NCBI GenBank assembly: GCA_025917655.1
Contig: CP084616.1
Coordinates: forward strand, 434,001-498,000
Length of the DNA: 64,000 bases
Reading direction: 5' to 3'
Source: Chlorella sorokiniana
Taxonomy: Eukaryota; Chlorophyta; Trebouxiophyceae; Chlorellales; Chlorellaceae
Within the stretch, counting starts at the first letter, position 1, and each line of letters opens with the position of its first letter. Positions 33,813-45,243 of this stretch are shown piece by piece. The notes under the pieces were generated by a model that saw only the letters and a list, made by a program, of their open reading frames with translations, did not search any database and was not told the origin of the DNA. Made by a program: the position numbers and the translations under genes.

Positions 33813-36800
33813 ATGGCTCTGTCTAATGAGGAGGAGCCGATTTTGGTGCACGCTTGGAGCGGCCCTAGATGCGTGTCCACGAGCCTGATGTACAGCTGGG
33901 CTCAGCGGGATGACTGTCAAGTGCGCAGGGAATCGTGCGCGGCCCGGTCTGCTCCCCGACCCTCCTGGGGTGATGCCGCCAGCGCTCTGCTGTCTGCCAT
34001 CGACGTCAGCCTACCCTTGCCTGAGGCGCAGGTGCTGGACGAGCCTCTGTACGCAAGCTATCTCACGCTGACCAAGGCGCCTCGGCCCTACACTGAGCTG
34101 GTGCGGGGAAGCGCTTGGATCAGGAACGCTGGTTGCGCTCGCGGACGGTCCTTGCAGCCCCGGTCCTCAGCTGTTGCTTTCCATATGGCACCGCCCTTTT
34201 CCCCTCTCCCCTCCCCATCCAGGTGCTCCAATCCCAGGACGCCGACGGCAACCGCTTTTTGCAAGGCCTGCTGGAGGGGAAAGGCGTTGGTGGGTGCTGC
34301 ACGCACAACTTGCCGGCTCCTCTATGCATCGTTCTTGCTGCGTGCCCAAGCTGGCGGTGCTGCTTCCACCTCATTCCCCGCCATTGTCCTTCTGTGCAGC
34401 GCTGCAGCGCCGGGTGGTGTACCTGAAACACATGGCCAAGCACCGTATCGGAGTGGACCGAGAGCTGCTGCGGCGGGGCGCCACTTCCTGCTGGTCAGGT
34501 GACGCGGCGGCAGCGCATCGCCCCCAGCGCCCACCGCCCTCCTCCCTGCCGTGCCAGCCGCGACACAGCTGGCCAGCTGCCCAGCGGGTCCTGCCGCCCC
34601 TGAGCAGGGCTTCCTGGCCAAGCATAGCGCCTCCCTGCTGCCGTTCTTCCCGCTCCTTCCCACGGAGCCGGGCGCCGTCATCCAATCGTTCTCAGAGGTG
34701 CTGGAGCCGACGCTGCAGGAGACGTGCTACCCCGCCCTGCTGGAGCTGTACAGCGAGCTGCGCAGCATGGGGTGAGACCCGTACCGCTGCAGTACCGCTG
34801 CTGCCGTGTCGCTGCCACCCCGGAACATGTGTCGGAAAGCGCTGCAGCCGGTCCTCGGCGTGCTCCGCAGCAAGCCGCACGTGTGCGCCAGTCGTGCAAT
34901 CCGTGTTCTGTCGTGTGACTGGGCACTCAAGTGCACGCTTCCCGCCGTTGTTGCCCATGCAGGCGGCCCCCGCCGGTGGTGCTGTCGGATGACCTGGTGG
35001 CGGACCCGGAGGGCATGCTGCGCGCGCTGTGCGCCGAGCTGGACCTCCCTTTCCAGCCACAGGTGCCGCCGGCAGCCTCCGCTGCCTCGCTGCGCGCCCA
35101 GCTGCGGCTGGGGGACAAGTATTGAAGATTAAATGCACCTGTGCAATGCGTGCGTTGAGCGATGGCTGCCCTCTGTGTGGCAGTCTCAGTAGTGTGATGC
35201 ATTTTCCGCAGATGCTGAGCTGGCCGGCGGGATCAAAGCCGTATGACGGAGTGTGGGCCCCCTGGTGGTATGCGGGGACGCACCAAAGCACTGGCTTCCA
35301 GCCCTCCATAAAGCATGGGCACACCCAGCAGCAGCATGCGGGGCAGCAGCAGCAGCAGCAGCAGCAACTGCAGGTGCACAGGCAGGAGGGCCAGGAGGAT
35401 GCGCCGCCAGCGCGGCGTGGCCCCTGCCCGCCCACCTTGCGCCGCTGCTGGAAGAATGCCGGCCGCTGTACGCGCTCCTGCGCCGCCACGCGCTCAAGCC
35501 GCTGCCCGCTGCTGTGCCGCGGCCGCTGGACGGCGGCGACGCCGACGCGCTTGCTGTGGCGGGCGGGGGCAGTAGCTCTGAGCCGCAGCAGAAGCAGCAC
35601 AGCGGTACGCATGCGTACCACAGCGACCCCCGCAACGCAGACATCCTCATCGGCATGCGGGACGGCTTCACGGGTGCGGCGGCGCCGTGCTGCCACACAA
35701 CCCTGTGGGCCGGTTTGCACGGTCTGTCTTCCTGAGGACTTGTTTTTGGACACACCCCAACTGCAGTAGCTACTGCAGCGAATGCAGACGCACGTTCTCG
35801 CCACAGCCCCTCCCCCGCCCCCACCCCCACCAGTCACACATAATACGCCTCACTCTGCCCGGCGCCCTCCTTCATGCAGGCTCGTTCGAGCTGGTGTGGC
35901 GCCCCCAGGCCCGCGTGTCGGTCCTGGACAGCGGCTTCATGCTGGGGACGGGGTGTGGGGGGGCTGCGCCTGCACCGCGGGGCCCTCATGTTTGCGCAGG
36001 CGCGGCGGCCGCTTGGCTGGCAGCTGTGGTGCAGCAGCTTGTCTAGCCTGTGCGCACACACCAGCCACGTGGCTGGTCCTGTTGAAGCCTGCGATGAGTT
36101 GCGGCGCATCTGCTGCCGGGGAACGCGTGTCGTGAGCAGTGGCAGGTGCAGCGCAGCTTTAGAGGGCGTGTTGCCCTCAAGGGCAAGCTGTTGTACCGCA
36201 CGGTACCGCAGGAGCACATGGACCGGCTGTACGAGGGGGCCAAGGCCATCGACATGGACATAGGTGCGGCCGCCGATGCGACCGGGTGCCCGCCGGCCTT
36301 CTCATGCCCCCGGCTGCCCGCCACCGCCCCCACCCCCTCCTGCCCCACCCCCACCCTGTCCATCCACCACACACCCATGCCCCACCCACCCCCATGGTCG
36401 CGCACCTCGTCTTTGTTCAGGCCTCACCAAGCAGCAGCTGGCGCAGCTGGTGTATGACACATGCGACGCCAACGGCATGAGCGACCACGTGCACATACGC
36501 CTCATGGTGGGGCGCCGCCCCTGCCTGCGTGCTGCCCGGGCGCCGCCCGCGACTCCGCTGCGCTGCTGGCTGCTCGACGTGCTGCATGAGGGGTCCATGC
36601 GAGTCGTCCGCCGATTAGGCCGCCGCTTGCGCAATGCCCAACTCCTGCGGGCGTGCATTCTTTCCAACGCAGGTGACGCGGGGCCTGAAGCCCACCCCCT
36701 ACCAGAACCCCAAAATCACGCTGGGCCAGCCCACCATAGTCATCATCCCCGAGTGGAAAGAAGCGGCGGCAGCGCCCAAGGTGGGCAGGGAACAGGCGGC

Positions 36801-38179
36801 AGGGCCCGTCGCAGCAGGCATGGGCTCAGGGGCTGCGACAGCCTGGCCTTCGCCCACCTCCGGTGCCGAGTTTCAGGCGACGCGCTGCTCGACACAAGGA
36901 CACTGTCCCCAGGCTGCGTTGTTCCCAGCTCCCGACCGCCTGGCACATCTCCGCGACCCCCCCCCACACACACACACACACCCACACACCCACACACCCA
37001 CACACCACACCACCCACACACACGCCTGCTGCCCGCTGCCCGCAGGAGCGCGGCATCCGCCTGTTCACGGTGCACGTGCGGCGGGGCGCCCCGATGTGCA
37101 GGACCCGGGCTGGAACTCCCACAGCAAGCTCAACTGCATCGCCGCATGCATACAGGCGTGGGGGTTGGGGCGTCCGCAGCCCATCCGCAGCTGCTCAGCG
37201 CAAGCGACGGTTGGCGTTGCTGCCTGAGGGGATGCTGGTGATGGCAGATCCTCTGCGCAGGGCGAGGCCCTGTAGAGAATCTGTCCCTCCTGCCATACGC
37301 CGTTGGAGGTTCCATCTTTCCGTCGCGATTTCTGAACCTGAACACACACCCACACACCATACCGACCCACCTTCGCCAGGCCAACAAGGCGGGGGCGGAT
37401 GAGGGCCTGATGCTGGACCCCACGGCTTCGTGGCCACCTGCAACTCCACCAACTTCTTCATCGTGCGCAACGGAGAGGTGGGCCCGCAGCCAGTGGCTGA
37501 TGTGGATTGCCGCCGGCGGCTGCCGACCCGGCAGCAGCCTGCCTGGCTGGCCATGCCTGCAGCCAGGAGGCACTTGCACCGCCTGCCTGTGTGGGGAAGC
37601 AGTCACCCTGGGCCCGCGCCGCCGTCTTCCACGGTTGCTTTGCTGCGATGCGCTCGCCTGCGCGGCTGCCCTGGCGCCTGCCCTGCAGGTGTGGGCGCCC
37701 ACCGCTCGCTACCAGATGCCAGGCATCACGCGGGGCAAGGTGCTAGAGCTGTCGCAGCAGGCAGGCATCCCCGCCCGCGAGCTGGACTTCTCGCTGACGC
37801 AGGTGGGCAGCGCACAGCAGGCCGGCTGGGCTTGCCAGCCGGCTGGCTTCGCCGCTCGTGCATCCCTGCTGCATGCGCGCACCACTTAACTGCAGCCCAG
37901 CGCGTTCATTTTGCAGGTGCGTTTGCGGCAAGCTACCCCACCCCAAGCCCGCCCCCTTCCACACCAACCCCACACCGCCGCCTGCCGACTGTGCAGGTGT
38001 ACTCTGCCAGCGAGGCCTTTGTCACGGGCACGTTTGCGGGGCAGATCCCGGTGCGGGATGTGGATGGGCGCAGCATCGGGAACGGGCAGCGGGGGCCGGT
38101 AGTGCAGCAGCTGCAGCAGCTGTACCGCCAGCTCTTGGACGAGCAGGCAGCTGCCGGGCGGATTCTGCTGCGAGACTGA
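33813..38179 (+). CDS. Sulfotransferase-like P-loop domain fused to class IV aminotransferase (plant BCAT-like protein)
   Basis: N-terminal half: ILVHAWSGPRCVSTSLMYSW, VLDEPLYASYLTLTKAPRPY, YLKHMAKHRIG, VLSDDLVADPEGMLRALCAE and KPYDGVWAPWW match the P-loop domain of plant branched-chain-aminotransferase-like proteins (At5g27410 type). C-terminal half: class IV fold with ARVSVLDSGFMLG, GLRLHRGALMFAQ, HIRLMVTRGLKPTPYQNP, TIVIIPEWKEAA, SHSKLNCIAACIQA, STNFFIVRNGEV, YQMPGITRGKVLELS and SASEAFVTGTFAGQIPV, to TGA 38179. The frame jumps at 35944-35947, 35957-35963, 37089-37092 and 37418-37421, all C/G runs. Two active-site positions look unusual: the PLP-lysine neighbourhood reads SHSKLN, one residue off the usual K-x-x-N spacing, and the Glu that usually contacts the PLP ring nitrogen falls on Thr (FVATCNSTN). 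The reaction is therefore uncertain, and a P-loop partner suggests an unusual substrate. Confidence 0.9.
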
Positions 38180-38758
38180 GTGCCAACGCGAGCAGCGCAG
38201 GCGGCCCCTGGCAAGCTCTCAGCGCAGCTCAAATTAAAAGCCTGCGAGCGGCGGGCTGGGTCAGACGTGTCAGCCGACAGTGGCAATGAACGGGGAACAG
38301 AGGCCACCCATCCACCCACCGCCATTCTCCTAGCTGCGATGCCGCTGCCGCGCCACGCCCCGTGACTGACAGCTGGGCTGGGCGCCGCTGCTACGGGGCT
38401 CCACCATCGAAGCCCGGCTGGCCAGCCCTGCTGCCAACAGGGCTACCGTCGTGTGTGGGGTGCGTATAATGGTCAACCAGCTGTATCCCGTCTTTCGTGT
38501 TGTAACACCTCCGCCAAATGCTTCCCCAGGATTTAGCAAGCGCTCCGCCCGCTGGGGGCCGCCAGCGGGTCGGCAGACAGGTGGCTCAGCGCCACAGCAG
38601 CCAGCTGCGCCACCTCTCCTGCCACTTTGCCACTCATTGCTCCTACTACTCGATTCATACTCTGTTTCTGTGCATTCTGCAAGGCTTGCAAGGCGCAAAA
38701 GCACGCGCTGTCCACGGGCCTCTGCGTTGAGGGTGTCGGGAGCGGGCCGCGGGGCGCA
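38180..38758. other. Spacer upstream of cytochrome b5 gene
   Basis: 3' flank of the fusion gene and promoter of the b5 gene. A 124-codon minus-strand frame (38330-38704) resembles no family and I treat it as a chance ORF. Nothing else is seen. Confidence 0.55.
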
Positions 38759-39601
38759 ATGAGCTCGGAATTCAGCTTCCCCGCACTCCCGAAACCGAAG
38801 TCGCTGCCCAAACAGGTGAGTCTGGGCGTAGCACGTCCAACGCTTGGGTTAATTCGGCTGGCAAACCAGGAACTGAGCCCGGGAAAGCCGTGTGTGTATT
38901 TTACGTTCGCAAATCCACAATCGATGCTGCTTCCTGGTCGGCGCTGCACCTGGCGGCAGCCTGGCTGCCACTCCTGAACGCCAGCCGCCGCCTTCCTTCC
39001 TGCGCTTTTGCAGAACCCTCTGCTGGCAGGCGCCACCGTGATTGACCGATCCTCAGGACCAGAGCGAGGGGAAGCAGCCGCGCCAGAGGCAGCAGGGCCG
39101 GCAGCGCGGCCGGCAGCAGCGGCGGGGGAGGCCGGCAGCGGCGCCGCCGGCAGCGCCGCCGCCATGGGCGCCGCGCTCGGCAAGCCCGTCGTGCTGTCGC
39201 GGCACCAGCGCATCGCGCCTGCCGCCCGCCGCAAGGTGCCGTTTGAGATAGGGTACAGCCAGATGGACTGGGTGCGCCTGACGCAGACCCACCCGGACCT
39301 GGCGGGCCTGGGCGGCGGCCGCCCGCGGCGGGGCATCACGATGGAGGAAGTGGCCCGCCACTGCACCAAGGAGGACGCCTGGACGGTGCTGCGCGGCAAG
39401 GTGCGGGCGGTGGCGGCGGCCAGGGCCGAGCCCCCTGCCTCCAGCCCCCAAGGCAGCAGCGCAGCTGGGCGGGTGCTGGGCGGCGGCGTCGGGGCCGCAC
39501 GGCCGTCGCCCCGCCCTCGCCTGCCCTTTCTGCGCTTGCGGGACGGCAGTGTTGCGTCTGTGATGCCCCGCTGTTGCGCTTTGTGTTCCCCAGCTGGTGC
39601 A

Positions 39602-39644
<43 letters not shown>

Positions 39645-40158
39645 GCAGGTGTACAACATCACCCACTACCTTCGCTTCCACCCGGGCGGCGTGCCGCTGC
39701 TGCTCAAGGTGGCCGGCAAGGACGGTACCGCCCTGTTCACCAAGTACCACGCCTGGGTCAACTACGAGTTCATGCTGGCAAAGTGCTTGGTCGGCCTGCT
39801 GGCCCCGCCCAGCGCCGCCGCAGCAGCGGCACAGCGGCCGGAGGCGGGGCCGGCGCCCGTGGGGGCGGCGGCGGCGCAGCAGCCCCGGCGGCAGCAGCAG
39901 CCCCAGCAGCGGCGGCGGCGGGTGCTGGTGCGGAAGGAGGTGAGGCAGCAGGGGCAGGAGCAGCGGGGAACTCAGCGGCTGGGGAGACAGCAGCGGGCGG
40001 CGATGGCGGCGTCCCGGCCGGTGCGGCGGATGGCAGCCTCCCAAGGCAGGAGCAGGAGGGATCACAGGCAGCGCCTGGCGGCAGCAGCACATGAAATACA
40101 TGCACATATTTTTCTGCCTGGTATGCAGGCCTTCCCTGATTCTGCACCCCTGAAATGA
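38759..40158 (+). CDS. Cytochrome b5 domain protein, NCB5OR-like N-terminal type
   Basis: The ATG at 38759 gives [19 protein letters not shown], then an intron to about 39015, an Ala-rich linker, and a segment very like the region ahead of the b5 domain in vertebrate CYB5R4/NCB5OR ([16 protein letters not shown]). The b5 fold follows: [19 protein letters not shown], exon end 39400, then from 39649 [31 protein letters not shown] and [10 protein letters not shown]. The His of HPGG and the His of KYHAW are the expected axial haem ligands. Fusion to the CS and FAD/NADH reductase domains of NCB5OR is not present. The frame instead ends in a Gln/Arg-rich tail at 40158. It is likely a small electron carrier that needs a separate reductase. 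A GTGAGG donor near 39950 leaves open a missed 3' exon, though nothing coding follows. Confidence 0.88.
39603..39642. repeat. (CA)20 microsatellite abutting a 3' splice site
   Basis: Twenty CA units run to within seven bases of the exon start at 39649, taking the place of a polypyrimidine tract in the b5 gene's intron. Confidence 0.9.
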
Positions 40159-40534
40159 ACCCTTTCAAACCAATCCACACGCTCGCCTACCGCTGGCGTG
40201 GCTCCTGCTGCATGCTGCTGTCCCGCTCTTGCCCCAATACGTACCGCGTTGCTGCATGTGTAGACACACGTACACCCCCTAGTTATGTGACAGGCGCATC
40301 GGCGGGGTGAGGTCTCAAAGCCTCGTCGGCCTCACCGTCAGCGGAAAGCGTGGCGTTTCGCAACACAAAATAACACTCTGGGGCAGCCGCGTTACTGCCC
40401 GATAGGATCCATGGTGGATGTTACAAATGCATTAAAGGGCAGGGTGCCCAACCACCACTGGGCAGCTGGCGCAGAGCTGGATCCACCCAGCCAGCAGGTT
40501 CGTCACACCTCTGCTGCCGCGGCTCCCAGGGCTG
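40159..40534. other. Convergent 3' spacer (cytochrome b5 / Kir channel)
   Basis: 376 bp between two stop codons, AT-richer than the coding flanks. It should hold both 3' UTRs. No hairpin or conserved polyadenylation signal was identified with confidence. Confidence 0.55.
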
Positions 40535-43534
40535 CTAGGTAAGCGGCTCGGGGCTGGCTTGCAGGTCGGCACCGGCCTGCGCCCCAAACGTGGTGGTGCT
40601 GTGGCGCTGCATGCCCGCTGCAGGGCCGGGCGCATGCGGCCCCGCCGCTGCAGCCAGGCGCGCCGCCTGAGGCTGCTGGGGCCCCGGCGGCGCGGCCTGC
40701 TGCTGCTGCTGCACCGCCGCCGCTGCCGCCGACGCGAAGCTGCCGGACAGGCCGCTGGGCAGGGAGGACAGGGGGCCGGGGGGTGGCAGAGCCGCTGCGC
40801 GGGCGGTGCTGTCGAACCTGGAGAAGTCGACGCCCAGCCTGCCGCTGCGCCTGCACAGCGGGCACAGCAGGGCAGCTTCTCGCCACAAGGCTGCAGCAGG
40901 GCTGGTGCCAGTCGGGGGCACCATGCCAACGGCCAGGGGCGGGTGCGCGAGGCAGCCGGCAGGCGCAGAAAGGCAGGCGCCGGGGGCCGCCCAGCGGCGC
41001 CAGCCCACCTTCGGTGCAGGCAGGGCTGGAATCGGTGCTGCCAGCGGATGTCGGGTGGCACGTACGAGTGGCGGGCCTGCGCATGCAGGTGCCGATCGAT
41101 GCATCCTCACAAATGCATCGCAAGATCATTCGCGGCATGAGCTGCAAAACGAAGCAGCCAGGCGCAGAACAGCAGCTTTCGGATCAGGAGTGCGCCAGCG
41201 GTTGCGGTGCAAGACCGGCACCGCAGGTACCGATGCCCAGCAGCCTCACCTCGATTGCCCGCGCTGTGGCCTCGTCCACGCCATCCAGAATAATCACAAA
41301 CTCAAACTCTGGAAACGCAATTCAGGCAGGGTTGAGGAGCTTGGCTCAAGCGCTCCCACAGCGGCAGCTGCTCCTGTAACAGGCCGCCTCAGTTGACCCC
41401 GCCTCCAGCGCACCCAGCCATGACAGGCCTCACCGCTGGCCCGCAGCTCGGCCTCGCTGAGCCCAAAGAGCGGCGAGGAGAGGTCCACCACGTGCTCCAC
41501 CACAGACGGCACCCCCAGCCACAGCTTGCCACCGCCCAAGTGCTGCACGGGGTGAAGGGGCGCCGGTTGTCAAACAGCACAAGCAGGGCAGCGCCGAGTT
41601 CAGGAACATGCATCCAGGGTGTGAAGGGGCGACAGAAGTGCTGCTGTTAATGGCACCCTCTGCAAGGGCTACAGCGGCAGCGGCAGCGGCGGCGGCAGCC
41701 GTAGAACGGAAGATTGGCGGTGCAGGGGGCACGCCTGCGTGCGCAGCTCTGTGTAAAGGTACTCCCAGTCGGTGCTGGAGAAGGCCGCCACCTGGGCACG
41801 GCGCGCAGCAGCAGCCGCACCTCCGGCTGCAGGATCTGCAGGGCGGGGAGCAGCGGCGGGGAGCAGCGGCGAGGAGCAGCGGTGGGAGGGCGGGAGGAGA
41901 GAGGGCGGGAGAAGAGAGTTCGGGAGGAGAGGGGGGCGCGAGCGGCAGGGTCGAGTGTTGCTGAGGCCCGATTGGACAGCGCCACCAAGTGCTTGAGCGG
42001 CATGGGCGTTGCCACGACATCCACGCACACCCCCCGCCCGCTGGCTGGCCGTCGCTGCCGCTGCGCCGCACCTGGTGCTTGCGCAGGTTGGCCAGGCGGA
42101 AAGCCAGGCGGTACAGCCCGTCGTCGCCCATGTACATCGACATGGCCTTGCTGCAATCATGGGGTGCAGGGATCAGGGCTATTTGGTGAGGCTTCAGGGT
42201 GGGAGAGGGGACGGACGAGTGCGGCAGACAGCATCAAGGCCTGCCGCAGCAAGCGCTGTCCAGAAAACTCCAGCAAGCTGCCCAGGCCCCGCCCTTGCGG
42301 CATGCCGCGGCCCGCACACCGGTGAGAGGCCCTCCGGCCGCTGCCCCACCTGAAGCGTATGGTGGCGGCGCGCCCTGACGAGTTGGATATGCGCGCAAAG
42401 ACGAGGCCCACCAGCGAGCCCTGCAGGTAGAGCGACAGCAGGCTCTGCGCCAAGATGCCCAGCTGCACCGCCGGGCAGTCGGGGCTCGGCGCCTGCTGCC
42501 CGTAGCCTGCGCAGCGGCGGGCGGCGCAGGGGAGGGGCGGCACGGCGGGAGCAACTGGAATGGCCATCCGTGCCTGGCCATCCCACCGCGGTTGAGCTGC
42601 GCCCGGCCAGCTGGCATGAAGCGGCAGGGCTACAGCAGCAGCAAGACAGGGGCCCGGACGCAGCAGGCGGAGGCGCGCATGCGGCGGCACCCTCCCACCT
42701 ATGGTGGCGGCGCTGTGCACAGAGAACCAAAAGGCGTGCGCGTACGAGCTCACGAAGGATATGCAGCCCGGCTGGCTGGCGTACAGCACGGCAAAGGCGG
42801 CAAACTGCAGGGGCAGCGGGGGAGGGGGCGGGGGGTGTCCGGGTCGGCGACGGTGCCCCGCATGCGGGCAGCACCGCGTGGTCAACCTGCGTGCTGCGCA
42901 GCCGGCCCGCGCGGCCGGAGCCCTGCCCCGCTTGGAACGCACACAATGTGCAAGTCTAGCGTTGCTCTCAACGTGCTATCTGTGCAGGGAAAACATGCAT
43001 GATCCACAGCTATTCATGCAGGATGCATGTTCCACGGCCGTCGCTGATGCGCACCTGGCCGAGATAGAGGGTGAGGAAGAGGGCGTAGAAGAGCCATGGG
43101 GGCAGCTGACCATGGTGGCCACAAAGTCGTGCAGGAAGGCGGGCAGCACGAGCCAGGGCAGGTTGTGGCGCTCCAGCGACACGTGCTGCCGACTGCAGGG
43201 ACGGTTGAGGGGGAGGCGGCAGGCAGGCAGCTCTTGAACGAGCGGCAAGGGGGCCTCTTGGCATCAGCAGAGGCGGCCAGGGTACCGGCAACGCAGCGGC
43301 CCGCCTTTGGGCACAGCAGGTGGCGGGTGTGGAGGGGTTGGGCCTGTGGAGACGCATTGCAGCTTGCCCCAGCGCTTGCTGCAACTGGCAGGAGCTGGGA
43401 CCAGGCGCTCACCCCCGCTGCAACACGCGGGCCGGCAGCAGGCCCGAGGGAGGTGGGCTGGGCCCGCGCAGCAGCGGCGTCGCGGCGCCGCTGCTGTTGG
43501 GACTGGCCCCGTATGGTGCCGAAGCCATGCTCAT
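40535..43534 (-). CDS. Inward-rectifier (Kir-type) potassium channel
   Basis: Exon 1 (43534-43413) encodes an MSMASAPYG start; the join to 43192 gives GRQHVSLERHNLPWLVLPAF, the slide helix, then TM1 (PPWLFYALFLTLYLGQ). Exon 42804-42699 plus the exon from 42506 form the pore: AHAFWFSVHSAATIGYGQQAP, with filter TIGYG split by an intron after the first base of Gly. TM2 (LAQSLLSLYLQGSLVGLVFA) and the Kir cytosolic domain follow: RAATIRFSKAMSMYMGDDGL, FRLANLRKHQ, WEYLYTELRT, VEHVVDLSSPLFGLSEAEL, EFEFVIILDGVDEATARA, SYVPPDIRWQHRF and LGVDFSRFDSTA, ending at 40535. This is a full two-TM Kir with the immunoglobulin-like gating domain. It should carry K+ across the plasma or an internal membrane as a tetramer. 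One base is missing from the G-run (plus strand) at 43098-43102. The C-terminal tail is Gln/Ala-rich. Confidence 0.92.
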
Positions 43535-43824
43535 TGTGGTAATGCTCGATCCTGTTTTCCGCTACACAAAGGCGCCGCCCACAAGCCAGGGAGAGGGAGG
43601 AAGGCCGGCTAGGGCTGCAGCGTGCACCTGTCAGCTTGTGCGACTTTCTTTAGATTAAATTGAGCGATCATGACTTGGGAAGGCATCGCAAGCATGAATG
43701 ACGGCTTGTTATGGCAAAAGAGTGCCTGCTGTGACTGCTGTGAATGCTGAGCTGCTGCCTGCAAGGGGTGCCTCGGCGCCGGAGCAAGCATTGATTGAAT
43801 CACCTTATTCTTCGGTTGTGCAGC
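43535..43824. promoter_or_regulatory. Divergent promoter region (Kir / MED31)
   Basis: 290 bp between two start codons, AT-richer than both genes (for example 43640-43720). No defined element can be named. Confidence 0.6.
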
Positions 43825-45136
43825 ATGTCAACCATCGCGGATGCAGGGGTCAGGTCAGTGCACTCAGAACTGATTGTGTCGTGGCAGCACCAGGCGCGCA
43901 TCCGTTCATGACAGCATTTGTGTATGGTGCCACGTATCGACGCACAGCTCCATGGGGTTACCAAGCTCACGCCAGCAGCTGGCCCCCGTCGGCGGCGGGC
44001 GAGGCTCACGGGTCGCGCCTGCTTCGCTCTCTTGCGCTCCATAGCACCACAGCCGGCCAAACCACTCCATTATCTGATTACTCACTGTACATCTTTGCAG
44101 GCGGGCTGGGGAGGCGGAGACGGGATGCAGCGACAAGCAGCGGTTTGAGCTTGAGCTCGAATTTTTGCACTGCCTCGCCAACCCCGCCTACCTCTCATGT
44201 GAGCCGCCCGCTGCGGCAGCGCTGTGGTGTTCATCAGCACTTCTTTGGGCCGCAGCAAAGCTTGACTTGTTGTTCCGTCCCGGCAGCGGCAATGGGGCAT
44301 CGGCGGTCTAGCAGCAGCAGGAAGCGGTCGCTGGCCGACGTGCGCTGCGTGTCTGGTAGCACGTTGCCCAGCTGCCCTGCCCGTCAAGCGACCTTGCTGG
44401 CACCCCTGCGGCGCAGGGCTGGCCCAGAACCGCTACTTTGAGGACGAGGCATTCCTGCGGTACCTGCAGTACTTGCAGTACTGGCAAGAGCCGCAGTACG
44501 CCAAGTTTGTAGTGTGAGCGCCCTGCCCGCCTGCCTGCCTGACCTGTCACCGAGCTCCCCGCGCAGCTCCCTGCCCCCCGCCATACCCTGCTTGCATCCT
44601 TGCGCACTCTGGGGGTGTGTGCCGGCTCAGCCCTGCTGCTCCTGTTCCATGCGGTACAAACCATGCGGTACCGTGCAGCTACCCGCACGCCCTCTACTTC
44701 CTGGACCTGCTGCAAACCCAGGAGTTCCGGTCCAAGGTTGCCAACCCAGCCTACAAGGAGGTGGTCCACACGCAACAGGCAAGCCAAGCGGCGCCGAAGC
44801 CAGCAAGCTCCTGCCTGGGAAGCTGCTCCGCCCAGCCGTGCGTGTGCTGCCGCGGCACCAGCTTGAGGGCGACAGCGTTGAGGGAGTGGGTTGCGTGACG
44901 AGGCCGCAATTACAGCACGGGCAGAGTTGGCTGACATCCCAATGCTGCCTGGCTGCCCATCCCGCAGTTTTACTTCTGGCAGCACGCGGGCCAACCGCAT
45001 CCGCGAGAAGGTGGAGCAGCACGTGCCGGCAGCAGCGGGCGGAGCAGGGGCGGCAGCCATGGAAGCAGAAGCTGCGCCGGATCGGCAGCAGCAGCAGCAA
45101 CATAATCAGCAGCAGCAGCAGCCGCAGCCAGGCTGA
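43825..45136 (+). CDS. MED31: Mediator complex subunit 31
   Basis: Five exons with consistent phases: 43825-43853 (MSTIADAGV), 44101-44198 (KQRFELELEFLHCLANPAYL), 44417-44513 (WLAQNRYFEDEAFLRYLQYL, QYWQEPQYAKFV), 44679-44778 (YPHALYFLDLLQTQEFR, YKEVVHTQQ) and 44968-45136 (FYFWQH, ANRIREKVEQH). These are the diagnostic MED31/SOH1 motifs. The protein bridges the Mediator head and middle modules in RNA polymerase II transcription. A Gln-rich tail extends the C-terminus. The fourth intron uses a GC donor (CAACAG|GCAAGC). In the last exon the frame breaks at about 44986-44990; one extra base in GCGGG restores the ANRIREK text. The model is otherwise complete. Confidence 0.95.
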
Positions 45137-45243
45137 ATGAATCACTGGGGGCATGTTTTCCTGTGCCAGAACCCTGTTGGTATGCTCCGGAAGCCAACTT
45201 ACAGCCTAGAGGTGCAGCGGGCGCAGCGCGCCACAAACATGTA

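Noticed and set aside
36963-37022. CA-rich tract as CRISPR or minisatellite array
   Set aside because: It is an intron 3' end of simple CA/CCA repeats with no spacer structure.
38330-38704. 124-codon minus-strand ORF between fusion gene and b5 gene
   Set aside because: No family and low-information composition; probably chance.
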